DNA of 44,317 nt from an uncultured Clostridia bacterium. Lineage in GTDB: Bacteria; Bacillota; Clostridia; TANB77; CAG-508. Where the stretch lies: assembly GCA_944392505.1 (NCBI GenBank), contig CALXWU010000004.1, forward strand, positions 1 through 44,317, written 5' to 3'. Positions 17,804 through 26,631 of the stretch are shown in pieces (within the stretch, counting starts at the first letter, position 1; each line of letters starts with the position of its first letter). The notes below the pieces were generated by a model. The model worked only from the letters and a program-made list of their open reading frames with translations. It searched no databases and was not told the origin of the DNA. The position numbers and the translations under genes are program-made.

Positions 17804-17829
17804 AGCAACAACTATGTACAGTTGTTGCT
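17804..17829 (-). terminator. hairpin with T-tract between the two tRNA-Gly genes
   Basis: AGCAACAACT / AGTTGTTGCT is a perfect 10-bp stem with a 6-nt loop, followed on the minus strand by TTTTATC. It sits between the promoter-proximal tRNA-Gly and the variant copy, so it could terminate, attenuate or act as a processing site. Confidence 0.6.
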
Positions 17830-17835
17830 ATCTAA

Positions 17836-17909
<74 letters not shown>

Positions 17910-17935
17910 ATTATTTATTTTGCGGAACAATTAAT

Positions 17936-17964
17936 ATTATAAACTTTTTATAGATTCTTGTCAA
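17936..17964 (-). promoter_or_regulatory. consensus promoter of the tRNA-Gly genes
   Basis: Reverse strand TTGACA, exactly 17 nt, TATAAT: a perfect sigma-A consensus 27 nt upstream of the tRNA-Gly. Confidence 0.85.
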
Positions 17965-17994
17965 TACATTTTTTAAATTTTTTAACTTTTTTAC

Positions 17995-18023
17995 TTGCAT
18001 AACTCTAATTTTTATGCTAATAT
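17995..18023 (+). promoter_or_regulatory. promoter of tRNA-Trp
   Basis: TTGCAT, 17-nt spacer, TAATAT, 17 nt upstream of the tRNA 5' end; divergent from the tRNA-Gly promoter. Confidence 0.65.
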
Positions 18024-18040
18024 ATAAAAGTAAGTTTTAT

Positions 18041-18116
18041 AGGGGTATAGTGTCAATGGTTAGCACGATGGTCTCCAAAACCACAAGTCTGAGTTCGAAT
18101 CTTAGTACCCCTGCCA
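18041..18116 (+). tRNA. tRNA-Trp(CCA)
   Basis: A 76-nt cloverleaf with encoded CCA. Acceptor AGGGGTA/TACCCCT is perfect, the anticodon loop CTCCAAA gives CCA, the D-loop has GGTTA, and the T-loop is TTCGAAT. The outer anticodon-stem pair 27-43 is A-C, a minor irregularity. Confidence 0.95.
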
Positions 18117-18124
18117 CACCATTG

Positions 18125-18153
18125 ATGTACAATTTAAAAATTGTACATTTTTT
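18125..18153 (+). terminator. terminator after tRNA-Trp
   Basis: ATGTACAATTT / AAATTGTACAT is an 11-bp perfect stem with a 2-nt formal loop, followed by TTTTT, 9 nt after the tRNA. Confidence 0.85.
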
Positions 18154-18218
18154 GTTAAATAGATAGTTTTTATATTACTACTATTGAATTTACAAAATAT
18201 ATATGAAAAAGGATTTAT

Positions 18219-18704
18219 ATGAAGAATAATATGGATAACATAAATGAAGAAAAAAATAATACTAATTTTGTAAAAAAAATTTTATCAAATAAATTTGTAA
18301 AAAAATTTTTAACTAAAGAAGTAATTCTGTATGCTGTTTTTGGTGTATTGACTACTCTAATAAATATAGGATCATTCTACTTAATGACAACATTTTTACA
18401 TGTTGATGAAAATATAGCAAATAATATTGCAATTGTTCTGGCTGTTTTATTTGCATATGTAACAAACAAGGATCTTGTTTTTCATTCAAAAGCTGAAGGT
18501 TTTGGAGAAAAATTTATAGAATTTTGCAGATTTATTTTAGGTAGACTAGTTACTATGTTTATTGAATCAATTGGTGGTTCTTTAATGTTTGCTTACCTAC
18601 CTATCCCAACAATTGTAAGCAAATGTTTAATAACTGTTGTCGTTATAATTTTGAATTTCTTTATTAGCAAATTTTTTGCATTTAGAACTACAGATGAAAA
18701 ATAG
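18219..18704 (+). CDS. GtrA-like membrane protein
   Basis: 161 residues. After a Lys/Asn-rich N-terminus of about 35 residues there are four membrane segments, starting with LYAVFGVLTTLINIGSFYL, with the family motif AYVTNKDLVFHS between the second and third. GtrA proteins are small membrane proteins linked to moving lipid-linked sugars for cell-surface polysaccharides; the substrate here is unknown. AAAGGA lies 5 nt before the ATG. No glycosyltransferase gene is adjacent. Confidence 0.9.
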   Translation: MKNNMDNINEEKNNTNFVKKILSNKFVKKFLTKEVILYAVFGVLTTLINIGSFYLMTTFLHVDENIANNIAIVLAVLFAYVTNKDLVFHSKAEGFGEKFIEFCRFILGRLVTMFIESIGGSLMFAYLPIPTIVSKCLITVVVIILNFFISKFFAFRTTDEK

Positions 18705-18790
18705 TATTTTATTTAATTTTATGTTTTATACTATTTTGATTTTATAATTTACGATTTTTAGTAAATTCTATATTATATATAATTCGGGGG

Positions 18791-18845
18791 CTATTAGATT
18801 TTTATATGAAAGTGAGGTTTAATTTTCATGTCTAATAGTTTTTTT
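18791..18845 (+). promoter_or_regulatory. hairpin with T7 tract overlapping the M23 start codon
   Basis: CTATTAGA (18791-18798) pairs with TCTAATAG (18831-18838), and an inner ATGAAA/TTTCAT pair follows. TTTTTTT comes directly after. The ATG at 18828 is in the 3' arm and its GAGG ribosome binding site is in the loop. It may be the gtrA terminator, or it may hold the M23 start in a closed structure. Confidence 0.5.
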
Positions 18846-19431
18846 ATGCCTTTTAAAACTTTAATCTTGTTAGTAATATTTTTTATTCTTTTTATTTCAA
18901 TTTTCTTTATTCCAGTATTATCAGAATCGACTTTTTCATACTCTAGCTCATTGGATCAAAATCTTGTTATAGATATTAGTTCATCTGGCTACGCTTGGCC
19001 TTCTCCTCGGATACACAACTATTAACTCATATTTTGGTTATAGAACTTCTCCGACTGCTGGTGCTTCATCATACCATTCTGGTTTAGATATAGGTGCTCC
19101 TGAAGGTAGTAAACTTATTGCAGTTACTTCTGGAGAAATAACTTTTGCAAGTTTTCTAGGAGGAGGTGGTTATACCATAACTTTAACCTCTGGAAACATA
19201 AAATTTACCTATTGTCATGTATCACCTTATTATATAGTAAAAGTTGGTGACTATGTAATCCAAGGTCAAGTAATCGGGTATGTCGGTCCCAAAAATGTCT
19301 ATGGAGTAAAAGGGAATCAGTATTTTGATGAGAATGGCAATCCTACCAACGGTGCTACCACAGGCCCACATCTACATTTTGGTGTACGAGTAAATGGAGA
19401 GTATGTAGATCCTTTGAGTCTGTTTGATTAA
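18828..19431 (+). pseudogene. M23 (LytM/lysostaphin-type) peptidase interrupted by a frameshift
   Basis: The first frame (18828-19025) encodes a membrane anchor and ends at a stop after ...YAWPSPRIHNY. Dropping one base near 19008 (CCT-C-GGA) continues the family sequence as WPSPGYTTINSYFGYR, in frame to TAA at 19429-19431. The joined protein is about 200 residues. All M23 metal and catalytic residues are present: HSGLD, YCHVS and HLHF. The family cleaves glycine-containing or peptide cross-links of peptidoglycan outside the membrane. It is a young pseudogene, a sequence error, or frameshift-expressed. The CGG at the break is a rare codon in this AT-rich DNA. Confidence 0.82.
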
Positions 19432-19435
19432 ATGC

Positions 19436-19480
19436 AAAAACTTGAACAAAAAGCAATAGTCCTTTTTGTTCAAGTTTTTT
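19436..19480. terminator. strong bidirectional terminator
   Basis: AAAACTTGAACAAAAAG pairs perfectly with CTTTTTGTTCAAGTTTT over an 8-nt loop, with A- and T-tracts on both sides. It lies between the convergent M23 gene and the zinc-ribbon gene. Confidence 0.85.
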
Positions 19481-19481
19481 C

Positions 19482-20003
19482 TTACATATCTTCATCTTCG
19501 TCTTTATTTTCTTTATCTTCTTGTCCTTTATTCTTAGAATCGTATTTTGTATCATCTTCTGCCACTTTTTCTCCATAACAATGCGAGCAATTCCCATCAC
19601 AAGAATACTCATCTTCTGAATTCCAATCTAGCTCAATTATGTTATTGCATTTTGGGCATTTTATTTCTTCTTTTTCTTCATCTGCTATATCAGTTGTAAA
19701 TTCATAATTGCAATATGGACAAACAATTTCAAATTCATAATTTTCATCATCTTCATAGATGTCTCCTTCGATTTCATCTACGATAGATTGAACACTACTT
19801 ATTTTGTTATCAATTTCTGTTTGCTTTTCTTCTATTTCTTTAATTCTTGCATCTGTAAGAATTGTTAATCTATCTATAATATCCATGAAAAGTAATGATA
19901 GTTCCATGAATTTTTCTTTAGCATATTGTAAATCCTCTGAATCTTTGATATTGTTTTCCAAATCCTCTAAAATTTTTTTATATTTACCTTTTATATCAGA
20001 CAT
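19482..20003 (-). CDS. CD1247-like coiled-coil and zinc-ribbon protein
   Basis: 173 residues. The first 80 are helical, with a coiled-coil stretch (about 45-80). Two CxxC pairs, CPYC and CPKC, about 25 residues apart form a zinc ribbon, and the tail is acidic (DEDEDM) after a further CxxxC-xxC cluster (CDGNCSHC). I know this architecture from clostridial proteins labelled CD1247-like, with no defined function. It is next to efp in the same direction with a 16-nt gap, a common clostridial arrangement, which suggests a housekeeping role. Confidence 0.7.
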   Translation of the reverse strand: MSDIKGKYKKILEDLENNIKDSEDLQYAKEKFMELSLLFMDIIDRLTILTDARIKEIEEKQTEIDNKISSVQSIVDEIEGDIYEDDENYEFEIVCPYCNYEFTTDIADEEKEEIKCPKCNNIIELDWNSEDEYSCDGNCSHCYGEKVAEDDTKYDSKNKGQEDKENKDEDEDM

Positions 20004-20019
20004 AAATAAAGCTTCCTTC

Positions 20020-20586
20020 CTATACTCTTTCCATATACTCGCCAGTTCTTGTATCTATTCTTACGATATCTCCAATATTTACAAATAGAGGAACTGTAAG
20101 CTTGTAACCATTTTCAAGTGTAGCTGGTTTTCCTGAGGTAGTTGTAGTATTGCCAGCAAATCCTGGTTCTGTATATGTAACTTCTAATTCCACGAACATT
20201 GGTGGCTCTACTGAAAATACGTTTCCTTTATAAGATAATATTTTTACATTCATATTTTCTTTTAAGAATTTTAAGCCATCCCCTATTTGTTCTGCATTAA
20301 GTGGTATTTGCTCATATGTTTCATTATCCATAAAAAAGTATAATCCACCATCATTATATAAATATTGCATTTCTCTTTTTTCAATTTCTGCTCCTGGGAA
20401 TTTTTCTGATGGATTAAAGGTTTTCTCTAAAACTGCACCTGTTATTACATTTTTAAGTTTTGTTCTAACAAATGCTGCTCCCTTTCCTGGTTTTACGTGT
20501 TGGAATTCAACTACTTTAAATACATTTCCATCCATTTCAAAGGTTGTTCCATTTCTAAAATCTCCTGCCATATATACTTCTGCCAT
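20020..20586 (-). CDS. efp: elongation factor P
   Basis: 188 residues, the normal length. The first domain has [13 protein letters not shown] and the loop [16 protein letters not shown], whose Lys is the one modified or functionally essential in EF-P. The OB domains end with [20 protein letters not shown] binds the ribosome and relieves stalling at polyproline. AAAGGAG lies 7 nt before the ATG. It sits downstream of the M24 peptidase, the usual Firmicutes order. Confidence 0.97.
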   Translation of the reverse strand: MAEVYMAGDFRNGTTFEMDGNVFKVVEFQHVKPGKGAAFVRTKLKNVITGAVLEKTFNPSEKFPGAEIEKREMQYLYNDGGLYFFMDNETYEQIPLNAEQIGDGLKFLKENMNVKILSYKGNVFSVEPPMFVELEVTYTEPGFAGNTTTTSGKPATLENGYKLTVPLFVNIGDIVRIDTRTGEYMERV

Positions 20587-20666
20587 ATATATTCTCCTTT
20601 CAATTTACATAATTTTAACATCATTTATTTTACCATATATTGCTATCTAAATCAAGAGTTATTTTC

Positions 20667-21734
20667 CTATTTATCTACTATAATATAATTTTTATCAGAT
20701 TTTGTTAAATTTATACATCCAGATTTTGTTATTAAACAGGTATCTTCTATTCTAATGCCAAATGATCCTGGAATGTAGATGCCCGGCTCATTTGTCACTA
20801 CCATATTCGTCTTTAATGTATTATCATTCTTTCCACTTATGAATGGCATTTCATGAATTTCTAATCCTATTCCATGTCCTAAACTATGAATTAGATCATA
20901 TCCATTAAGTTTGAAATCGTTTTCTACCATTCTTGCAGCCATTCTTATGCTTGCACCATCTTTATACTCATTTAATGTCTGAAGCTCGTTCTTTAGTACC
21001 AAATCATAAACTTTTTGTGCTTGTACTGGAATGTAACCTGCAAAAATAGTCCTTGTCATGTCAGAGCAGTACCCTTTATACTTACATCCCATGTCTATTG
21101 TAATTGGATCTCCTGCTTCTATTTTTTTGTCAGTTGGCACAGCATGTGGCTTAGACGAATTTTTACCTGAGGCAACTATTGTTTCAAAGGCTAAACCATC
21201 AGCTTCATTTTCTCTAAAAAATTTTTCTATTTCAAATGCAATTTCTTTTTCTGTCCTTCCAATTTTTATGTATTCGCATAAATGTTGAAAACATAAATCT
21301 GTTATGTAGCAAGCCTTTTCTATTAGTCCAATTTCCTCATCATCTTTTATCATTCTTTGTTTTTCAATTAGATTTTCGGTTTCTTCAAAATTGTTTATTT
21401 TATATTTTTCTATATATCTTTTATACGTAGCATAAGTAATATAGTTTTCTTCAAATCCTACATTTTCGCAAAACAAAAAGAAATTTTCATAATCATCTCT
21501 AGAAATAGTTGATATGTCATTTACTATAATACCATCATTAATTGTAAGTATGGATTTTACTTCTTCTAAATATCTTCCATCTGTTATGAAGAAATTTTCT
21601 TTTCTTGTAATCAGCAGCACTCCTTCTGCCTCAATACCAGTAAGATACCTAATATTTACTGGATTTGAGATTATCATTCCTTGCATGTTTTCCATGTTTA
21701 TTTTATCTCTTAGCCACTTAATTTTAGGATTCAT
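20667..21734 (-). CDS. Xaa-Pro aminopeptidase (M24 family)
   Basis: 355 residues: a creatinase-like N-terminal domain (1-125) and a pita-bread catalytic domain. Metal ligands are visible in ITIDMGCKYKGYCSDMTRT (two Asp), HSLGHGIGLEIHE (His), VVTNEPGIY (Glu) and GIRIEDT (Glu). It removes N-terminal residues before proline. AAGGGGG precedes the ATG. The order M24 peptidase then efp is conserved in Firmicutes. Confidence 0.93.
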   Translation of the reverse strand: MNPKIKWLRDKINMENMQGMIISNPVNIRYLTGIEAEGVLLITRKENFFITDGRYLEEVKSILTINDGIIVNDISTISRDDYENFFLFCENVGFEENYITYATYKRYIEKYKINNFEETENLIEKQRMIKDDEEIGLIEKACYITDLCFQHLCEYIKIGRTEKEIAFEIEKFFRENEADGLAFETIVASGKNSSKPHAVPTDKKIEAGDPITIDMGCKYKGYCSDMTRTIFAGYIPVQAQKVYDLVLKNELQTLNEYKDGASIRMAARMVENDFKLNGYDLIHSLGHGIGLEIHEMPFISGKNDNTLKTNMVVTNEPGIYIPGSFGIRIEDTCLITKSGCINLTKSDKNYIIVDK

Positions 21735-21844
21735 AAAACTCCCCCTTATGTTACTTTTCTTTGTTTTATCTTATCTATATCTTGTATTGTGTTTTGTACT
21801 CCATTTTTTGCTATATCCTATTATATCTTTTTTATATTTATTAT

Positions 21845-22585
21845 TTAATATGTACCAAGTGAGAAGATTTTTAATAAAATTAATATTAATTCTGGTGTAT
21901 TTATGTACATTGGTATAATACTTGCTACTACAATAAATGGTCCAAACGGGATATATTCACTCAATTTTTTCCTTCTTGCTATTAGAATAACAATACTTAC
22001 AATTGCTGCAAATAAGAATGCCATTACTGAAATAAGTATGATATTTATCCAGCCAAAGAAAAGTCCTAATGCTCCCATTAATTTAACATCTCCAAAGCCC
22101 ATTGCTTCTTTTCCTGCAATAGCTCCTCCAATTAATGTGATAAGTAGGAAGATCCCAGCTCCTGCAAGCATTCCCAAAACACTATCCATAAACAGATCAA
22201 TTCCACCAGTTATGTTTAGCAAACTAGTTGCAAATGTAAAAACAAGTCCTGTTTCAAAAATTGTAAGAGTTAATCTATTTGGTATTATTTGTAGTTTATA
22301 ATCAATCATAAATGCTATTATAAGCATTGGAATTAAGAATAGAAATTTTAAAGTATCTATTGAAATTCCTTTGAAATATAATAATGAAATATAAAGTACG
22401 GCCACTATTACCATTAATAAATATTTTGGCTTACAATTTTTTAAATATTCCTTAAAAAAATCTTTTGAAAACACCTTTTTATATTCTGGTAATCTTAAAT
22501 TACACCAATCTATAAATTGTCCTACTATTAATCCAATTACTCCTACTACAACATAAGTTAATATATGTAAATCATTTATATACAT
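21845..22585 (-). CDS. prepilin peptidase (type IV leader peptidase, A24)
   Basis: 246 residues from ATG 22585, chosen because GGAGG lies 6 nt upstream; the frame to 22600 is longer but lacks a site. About eight membrane helices. The two catalytic aspartates are in AFMIDYKLQIIPN and in GFGDVKLMGALGLFFG (the GxGD motif). The short N-terminal region has no zinc-binding Cys quartet, so the N-methylation domain of Gram-negative PilD appears absent or reduced. It cleaves class III signals such as the one on the pilin-like gene at 2625. No pilus ATPase or platform gene is nearby. Confidence 0.92.
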   Translation of the reverse strand: MYINDLHILTYVVVGVIGLIVGQFIDWCNLRLPEYKKVFSKDFFKEYLKNCKPKYLLMVIVAVLYISLLYFKGISIDTLKFLFLIPMLIIAFMIDYKLQIIPNRLTLTIFETGLVFTFATSLLNITGGIDLFMDSVLGMLAGAGIFLLITLIGGAIAGKEAMGFGDVKLMGALGLFFGWINIILISVMAFLFAAIVSIVILIARRKKLSEYIPFGPFIVVASIIPMYINTPELILILLKIFSLGTY

Positions 22586-22604
22586 TTTCTTCCTCCGCAT
22601 TATT

Positions 22605-23111
22605 TCATTTCAAGCTTGCTTTTCTCTTTAGCTTTTCATACCTTTTTATTATAAATTTTTCCAATGGTCTTTTTATCCTTGTTAATAAATAATCTTTTTC
22701 TTCAATAGGCTTAACCAAAATAGAAAACATACCGCATCTATTTGCTCCGATAACATCTGTGAAAATTTGATCTCCCACTACTGCAATATTTTCGCTTTCA
22801 AGTTTTAGTATTTTTTTTGCACGCATAAAACCTGATTTAAATGGTTTCTTGGCAAAAAAAATGTACGGAACTTCTAATATTTTAGCAACGGCTTCCACTT
22901 TATTTATTTTATTGCTATTTGATAATATGCACATTTTAATTCCACTTTTTTTAAGATTTTTCGCCCAATCAGATACTCCAGCTGGCATTTGTTTGTCTAA
23001 ATTAATTAAAGTATTATCTACATCTAGTATTAAACCCTTTATATTATTCTTATTCAAAAAATCAATTTTTATATCTTTTACATTGTTATAATATTCTTTT
23101 GGATATATCAT
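22605..23111 (-). CDS. yqeG: YqeG family HAD phosphatase
   Basis: 168 residues from ATG 23111, preceded by GGGAGG and 4 nt. HAD motif I is LILDVDNTLI (D-x-D), motif II is CILSNSNK, and the C-terminal motif is NIAVVGDQIFTDVIGANRCG. This is the HAD-IIIA type. The B. subtilis relative sits by yqeH and aroE. The substrate is unknown. It is 19 nt upstream of the prepilin peptidase, so the two are probably one transcript. Confidence 0.9.
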   Translation of the reverse strand: MIYPKEYYNNVKDIKIDFLNKNNIKGLILDVDNTLINLDKQMPAGVSDWAKNLKKSGIKMCILSNSNKINKVEAVAKILEVPYIFFAKKPFKSGFMRAKKILKLESENIAVVGDQIFTDVIGANRCGMFSILVKPIEEKDYLLTRIKRPLEKFIIKRYEKLKRKASLK

Positions 23112-23186
23112 TTTTCCTCCCAAATTTACAATCATATATTATCAATATGTATGCCTTTTGTCAAGGGCTTAACGGAATTATATACA

Positions 23187-23229
23187 ACAAAAAAACTTTA
23201 ACATAAATAACTATAATTATGTTAAAGTT
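23187..23229 (-). terminator. terminator of the Cys/Gly-rich gene
   Basis: AACTTTAACATAA pairs with TTATGTTAAAGTT (13 bp) over a 10-nt loop, and on the minus strand TTTTTTT follows. Confidence 0.8.
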
Positions 23230-23268
23230 CCATTTTAAGTATTGCTCTTGAACGCAAAACTTTGCAGC

Positions 23269-23427
23269 TTATCTATTGCATCCACAGCCACAGTTGCAGA
23301 ATAATATTAAGAATATTAATATAAAGAATAATATGCTGTTATCTCCACAGCCACATCCGCCGAAAAGATTTCCTAAGAATCCACCGTTGTTGCATCCACA
23401 GCCACAATTTCTAACTTCTTCTTGCAT
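23269..23427 (-). CDS. 52-residue Cys/Gly-rich membrane peptide
   Basis: ATG 23427 to TAA 23269. Layout: MQEEVRN, then CGCGC (8-12), a GGFLGNLFGG stretch, CGCG (25-28), a hydrophobic helix SILFFILIFLILF (31-43), then CNCGCGC (44-50) and NR. It has nine cysteines in 52 residues. AAAGGGG lies 9 nt before the ATG, and a strong terminator follows. Cys-rich peptides of this kind occur in clostridial genomes without a known role; they resemble small coat or membrane peptides such as the YjcZ type. A spore or membrane role is inferred from the SigK-like motif and from composition, not shown. Confidence 0.75.
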   Translation of the reverse strand: MQEEVRNCGCGCNNGGFLGNLFGGCGCGDNSILFFILIFLILFCNCGCGCNR

Positions 23428-23456
23428 AATTCAAAACCCCTTTCCTGTTATTTCTA

Positions 23457-23484
23457 TATAATATGCTTTTTTATTTTGTTTGTT
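23457..23484 (-). promoter_or_regulatory. SigK-like promoter motif upstream of the Cys/Gly-rich gene
   Basis: Reverse strand AACA, 15 nt, CATATTATA. CATAnnnTA is the SigK -10 consensus and AC-type -35 boxes are normally 16 nt away, so the match is close but not perfect. AT-rich DNA makes chance hits common. Confidence 0.35.
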
Positions 23485-23615
23485 ACAGAATTAGTAGTAG
23501 AAATATTTTTCAAGCAAGGCATTTGATTTTTTGAGTGCTATATAATATAATTAAATTGTGTGAATACATTTTTAATAACAGTATTAAATAAAATCAGAAA
23601 GGATGATATTTTTAA

Positions 23616-26114
23616 ATGGAAAAAAATATTGAACTTTTGGCTCCTGTTGGCGATTTCGAATGCCTTAAAGCAGCTGTTCAAAACGGGGCAAATAGCGTAT
23701 ATTTCGGTGCAAGTTTATTTAATGCAAGAGCTTCTGCTACAAACTTCAATGACGAAGAGCTTGAAAATGTAATAAATTATTGTGCACTAAGAAATGTAAA
23801 AACACATTTGACATTAAATATTCTTATAAAAAACAATGAGTTTAAGGATGCTGTAATGCTTGCAAAGAAAGCATATGAACTTGGTATCGATGCACTTATA
23901 GTTCAAGATGTTGGACTTGCTCAATTTTTAATGAAACTTTTCCCAGATCTGCCAATTCATGCTAGTACTCAGATGACAATTCATAATTTAGAAGGTGTGC
24001 AAGAGTTAGAAAAATTAGGATATTCAAGAGCAGTACTGTCTCGTGAATTATCACTTCAAGAAATACAATACATATGCCAAAATTCTAATATTGAAATAGA
24101 AACTTTTATACATGGAGCTCTTTGCATATCTTATTCAGGTCAATGTTTCTTTTCAAGTATGGTCGGTGGCAGATCTGGTAATCGTGGAAGATGTGCTCAA
24201 CCTTGTAGATTACCCTATGAATTAATAGAAGAAAAGAACCATGGTAAGAAAACTAGTGAAGCTATAATTGATAAAGGGTATTTGATAAGTCCTCGTGATC
24301 TTTGTTCACTTGAATATATTCCTGAATTAATAAATGCCGGAGTAAAATGTTTTAAAATTGAAGGAAGACTCAAATCTCCTGAATATGTGGCTGTGGTCAC
24401 TCGAATTTATCGAAAATATATTGATAAAGTGTTAAATAATGAAAACTACGTTATAGATGATTCTGATATTGTAGAATTAAAACAGATTTTTAATAGAGGT
24501 GGTTTTTCTACTGGTCACTTATCGAATCATGCTAACCACCAATTAATATTTAAGGAAAAGCCAAATAATATGGGGCTTTATATAGGAAATGTAGCTGGAT
24601 ACAACAAAGCTAAGGGACATGTAAAACTTTTATTAAATGAACCTATAGCAATTGGTGATACTATTAATTTTGAAAAAGAAAATACAAAATATACAGTATC
24701 TGAACTTATGTTGAACAGTTCTAATATAACCAATGCGAGTGTTGGCCAAAAAGTTGTTATTGGTAGGATGAAGGGTAATATTCATTTAGGAGATAAAATA
24801 TATAAATTATCTAGCAAGACACAAATCGAAAAGGCAAAGGACTCATATAGTAAAGAAATGGTGAAATTACCTTTAAAATGTAATATATCAATAAAAAAAG
24901 ACGAACCTATTACAATTGAAGTAAAAATAGATAAAAGTGATACTCCTTTATATAACAATATTTCTACAAGAATTCAATCAGCGATTATACCTGAAATTGC
25001 AGTAAATAACCCGATCTCTCAAGATAGGATTATATCACAATTAAGAAAGACAAATGATACTCCTTTTGAATTTACAAAAATAGATGTAGATTTAGAGGAT
25101 GGATTATTTATTCCTAGTATAAAAGGGTTGAATGAACTTAGAAGAATGGCATTAACTAAAATAGAAAATATGATTATTCAAAAACATAAAAGAGTCACGG
25201 AGCTAGATGAAAATAGTATTAACAACTTTTATAATAAATATGTTACTGGGCACTTAAATAAATATAAAATTCCTGAAGAATATTCTGAGGATAAGAAAAA
25301 GATTGCCTTGTATTTTAATATAATAAATCCTGAGTTTGATTATAGCAAATTGTCAAAAGCTCATATCTCTGGTGTATACATACCATTACGATATTTCATG
25401 AGAAAAGAATTTGCAGATTCTTTAAAAACTCTTACTTCAAATTTTAAAACATATATTTATATGCCTGCAATTATAAAAGCAAATTACAAAAACATTATTA
25501 AGCATGGTTTAGAGGATTTAATGCAACAATATAATGTACAGGGATTTGTTGTATCAAGTCTAGGTGATTTAATTTTGTTAGATAAATATAAAGGGAAATA
25601 TGATTTTATTGGTAACTTTACACTTAATATATTTAATACCGCTAGTATAGAAACATTTAAGGAACTAGGAATCAGCAAAATCACACTTTCTCCAGAATTA
25701 AATTTAGAAGATATTAATAATATTTTTGAAATAGTTAAAGATCATATTCCATTAGAATTAATGGTTTATGGAAATGTTCCTGTAATGAAAATGAATTATT
25801 GTTTACTTGGGGTGTCTAACCTATGTTACCCTGAATGTAAAACCAGATGTAGAGCAAGTGATACAAAATACTACCTTAAAGACAGGCTAGGATTAAAATT
25901 CCGTATTCTTCCTGATAATATTCAAACAGTAACGACTATCTTTAATAGCAAAACAACAGCAATTAATCATATAGAAACTGGCATTAATTGTATTAGGGTA
26001 GATTTATTGGACGAAACCATTGAAGAAACCAATTCTATAATTGATGCGTGCTATAATGGCAAAAAACTAGACGGAAAACAATATACTTATGGTAATTTAA
26101 ATAGAGAAGTTTGA
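23616..26114 (+). CDS. U32 peptidase family protein with C-terminal collagenase-like domain
   Basis: 832 residues, the long two-part form. The U32 signature is FIHGALCISYSGQCFFSSM followed by GNRGRCAQPCRLPYE, with the cysteines that bind an iron-sulfur cluster in related RlhA/TrhP proteins. A DUF3656-like middle part and a C-terminal U32-like domain (MVYGNVPVMKMN, CRASDTKYYLKDR) follow. Family members act in 5-hydroxycytidine formation on rRNA or hydroxyuridine on tRNA, while older names call them collagenases. An RNA-modifying role is inferred from the family. A divergent AAAGGA site lies 12 nt before the ATG. Confidence 0.88.
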   Translation: MEKNIELLAPVGDFECLKAAVQNGANSVYFGASLFNARASATNFNDEELENVINYCALRNVKTHLTLNILIKNNEFKDAVMLAKKAYELGIDALIVQDVGLAQFLMKLFPDLPIHASTQMTIHNLEGVQELEKLGYSRAVLSRELSLQEIQYICQNSNIEIETFIHGALCISYSGQCFFSSMVGGRSGNRGRCAQPCRLPYELIEEKNHGKKTSEAIIDKGYLISPRDLCSLEYIPELINAGVKCFKIEGRLKSPEYVAVVTRIYRKYIDKVLNNENYVIDDSDIVELKQIFNRGGFSTGHLSNHANHQLIFKEKPNNMGLYIGNVAGYNKAKGHVKLLLNEPIAIGDTINFEKENTKYTVSELMLNSSNITNASVGQKVVIGRMKGNIHLGDKIYKLSSKTQIEKAKDSYSKEMVKLPLKCNISIKKDEPITIEVKIDKSDTPLYNNISTRIQSAIIPEIAVNNPISQDRIISQLRKTNDTPFEFTKIDVDLEDGLFIPSIKGLNELRRMALTKIENMIIQKHKRVTELDENSINNFYNKYVTGHLNKYKIPEEYSEDKKKIALYFNIINPEFDYSKLSKAHISGVYIPLRYFMRKEFADSLKTLTSNFKTYIYMPAIIKANYKNIIKHGLEDLMQQYNVQGFVVSSLGDLILLDKYKGKYDFIGNFTLNIFNTASIETFKELGISKITLSPELNLEDINNIFEIVKDHIPLELMVYGNVPVMKMNYCLLGVSNLCYPECKTRCRASDTKYYLKDRLGLKFRILPDNIQTVTTIFNSKTTAINHIETGINCIRVDLLDETIEETNSIIDACYNGKKLDGKQYTYGNLNREV

Positions 26115-26120
26115 TTGAAT

Positions 26121-26157
26121 TTGGACAAAAGGGACACTCCTTTTCGTCCAAGTTTTT
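26121..26157 (+). terminator. terminator after the U32 gene
   Basis: TTGGAC-AAAAGG / CCTTTT-c-GTCCAA with a 6-nt loop, then TTTTT, 7 nt after the stop codon. Confidence 0.8.
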
Positions 26158-26186
26158 GAATTTTTTTTGGACACTTCCTGCAGTAA

Positions 26187-26215
26187 AAAATGTGAAACAA
26201 AATGTTTCACATTTT
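26187..26215 (-). terminator. terminator of the miaB-mutS-kinase group
   Basis: AAAATGTGAAAC / GTTTCACATTTT, a perfect 12-bp stem with a 5-nt loop, followed on the minus strand by further Ts. It lies 48 nt past the stop of the RNHCP gene. Confidence 0.75.
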
Positions 26216-26262
26216 AGTTTTATTTAATTTTTAAATAAATTGTGTGTCCCCTGGTTCCAACA

Positions 26263-26574
26263 TTATCCAATTCCAGCTGTTAACTTTATAATTAAGTCCA
26301 TATTATCATCTTTTGCTGCTTTATTTTTTCTGATTGCACCACATTTCTTACACTTAAATACAATCACATATCCTTTTTTGCTATCTAGTTCTACCTTTAT
26401 TGGCTCCAAAAGTCCATGGCAGGTTTCTTCTCTATCTCCTGGATTTATATCCACATGTTTAGAATATAAGCATTTTGGGCAATGATTTCTACATGAATAA
26501 CCTAGTGGTTCTACTTTTTCTCCACAATTTTCGCAAATAAATTCTTCATCTATTTCTGTAAATTTTCTTCCCAT
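26263..26574 (-). CDS. RNHCP domain protein
   Basis: 103 residues. The family motif RNHCPKCL is present at about residue 29, and other CxxC pairs (CENC, CKKC) make a two-zinc ribbon. The RNHCP domain is small and its function is unknown. AAAGGGA lies 9 nt before the ATG. It follows the nucleoside kinase gene in the same direction by 57 nt. Confidence 0.9.
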   Translation of the reverse strand: MGRKFTEIDEEFICENCGEKVEPLGYSCRNHCPKCLYSKHVDINPGDREETCHGLLEPIKVELDSKKGYVIVFKCKKCGAIRKNKAAKDDNMDLIIKLTAGIG

Positions 26575-26631
26575 GTATTATAGTCCCTTTCAATATAAAA
26601 TTCTAAAATGTCTGTTTTTATTCCTTATGCT

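Noticed and set aside
23276..23461. Plus-strand 61-codon frame rich in His, Pro and Gln
   Set aside because: It is the antisense of the Cys/Gly-rich peptide gene, whose start, ribosome binding site and terminator are all on the minus strand.
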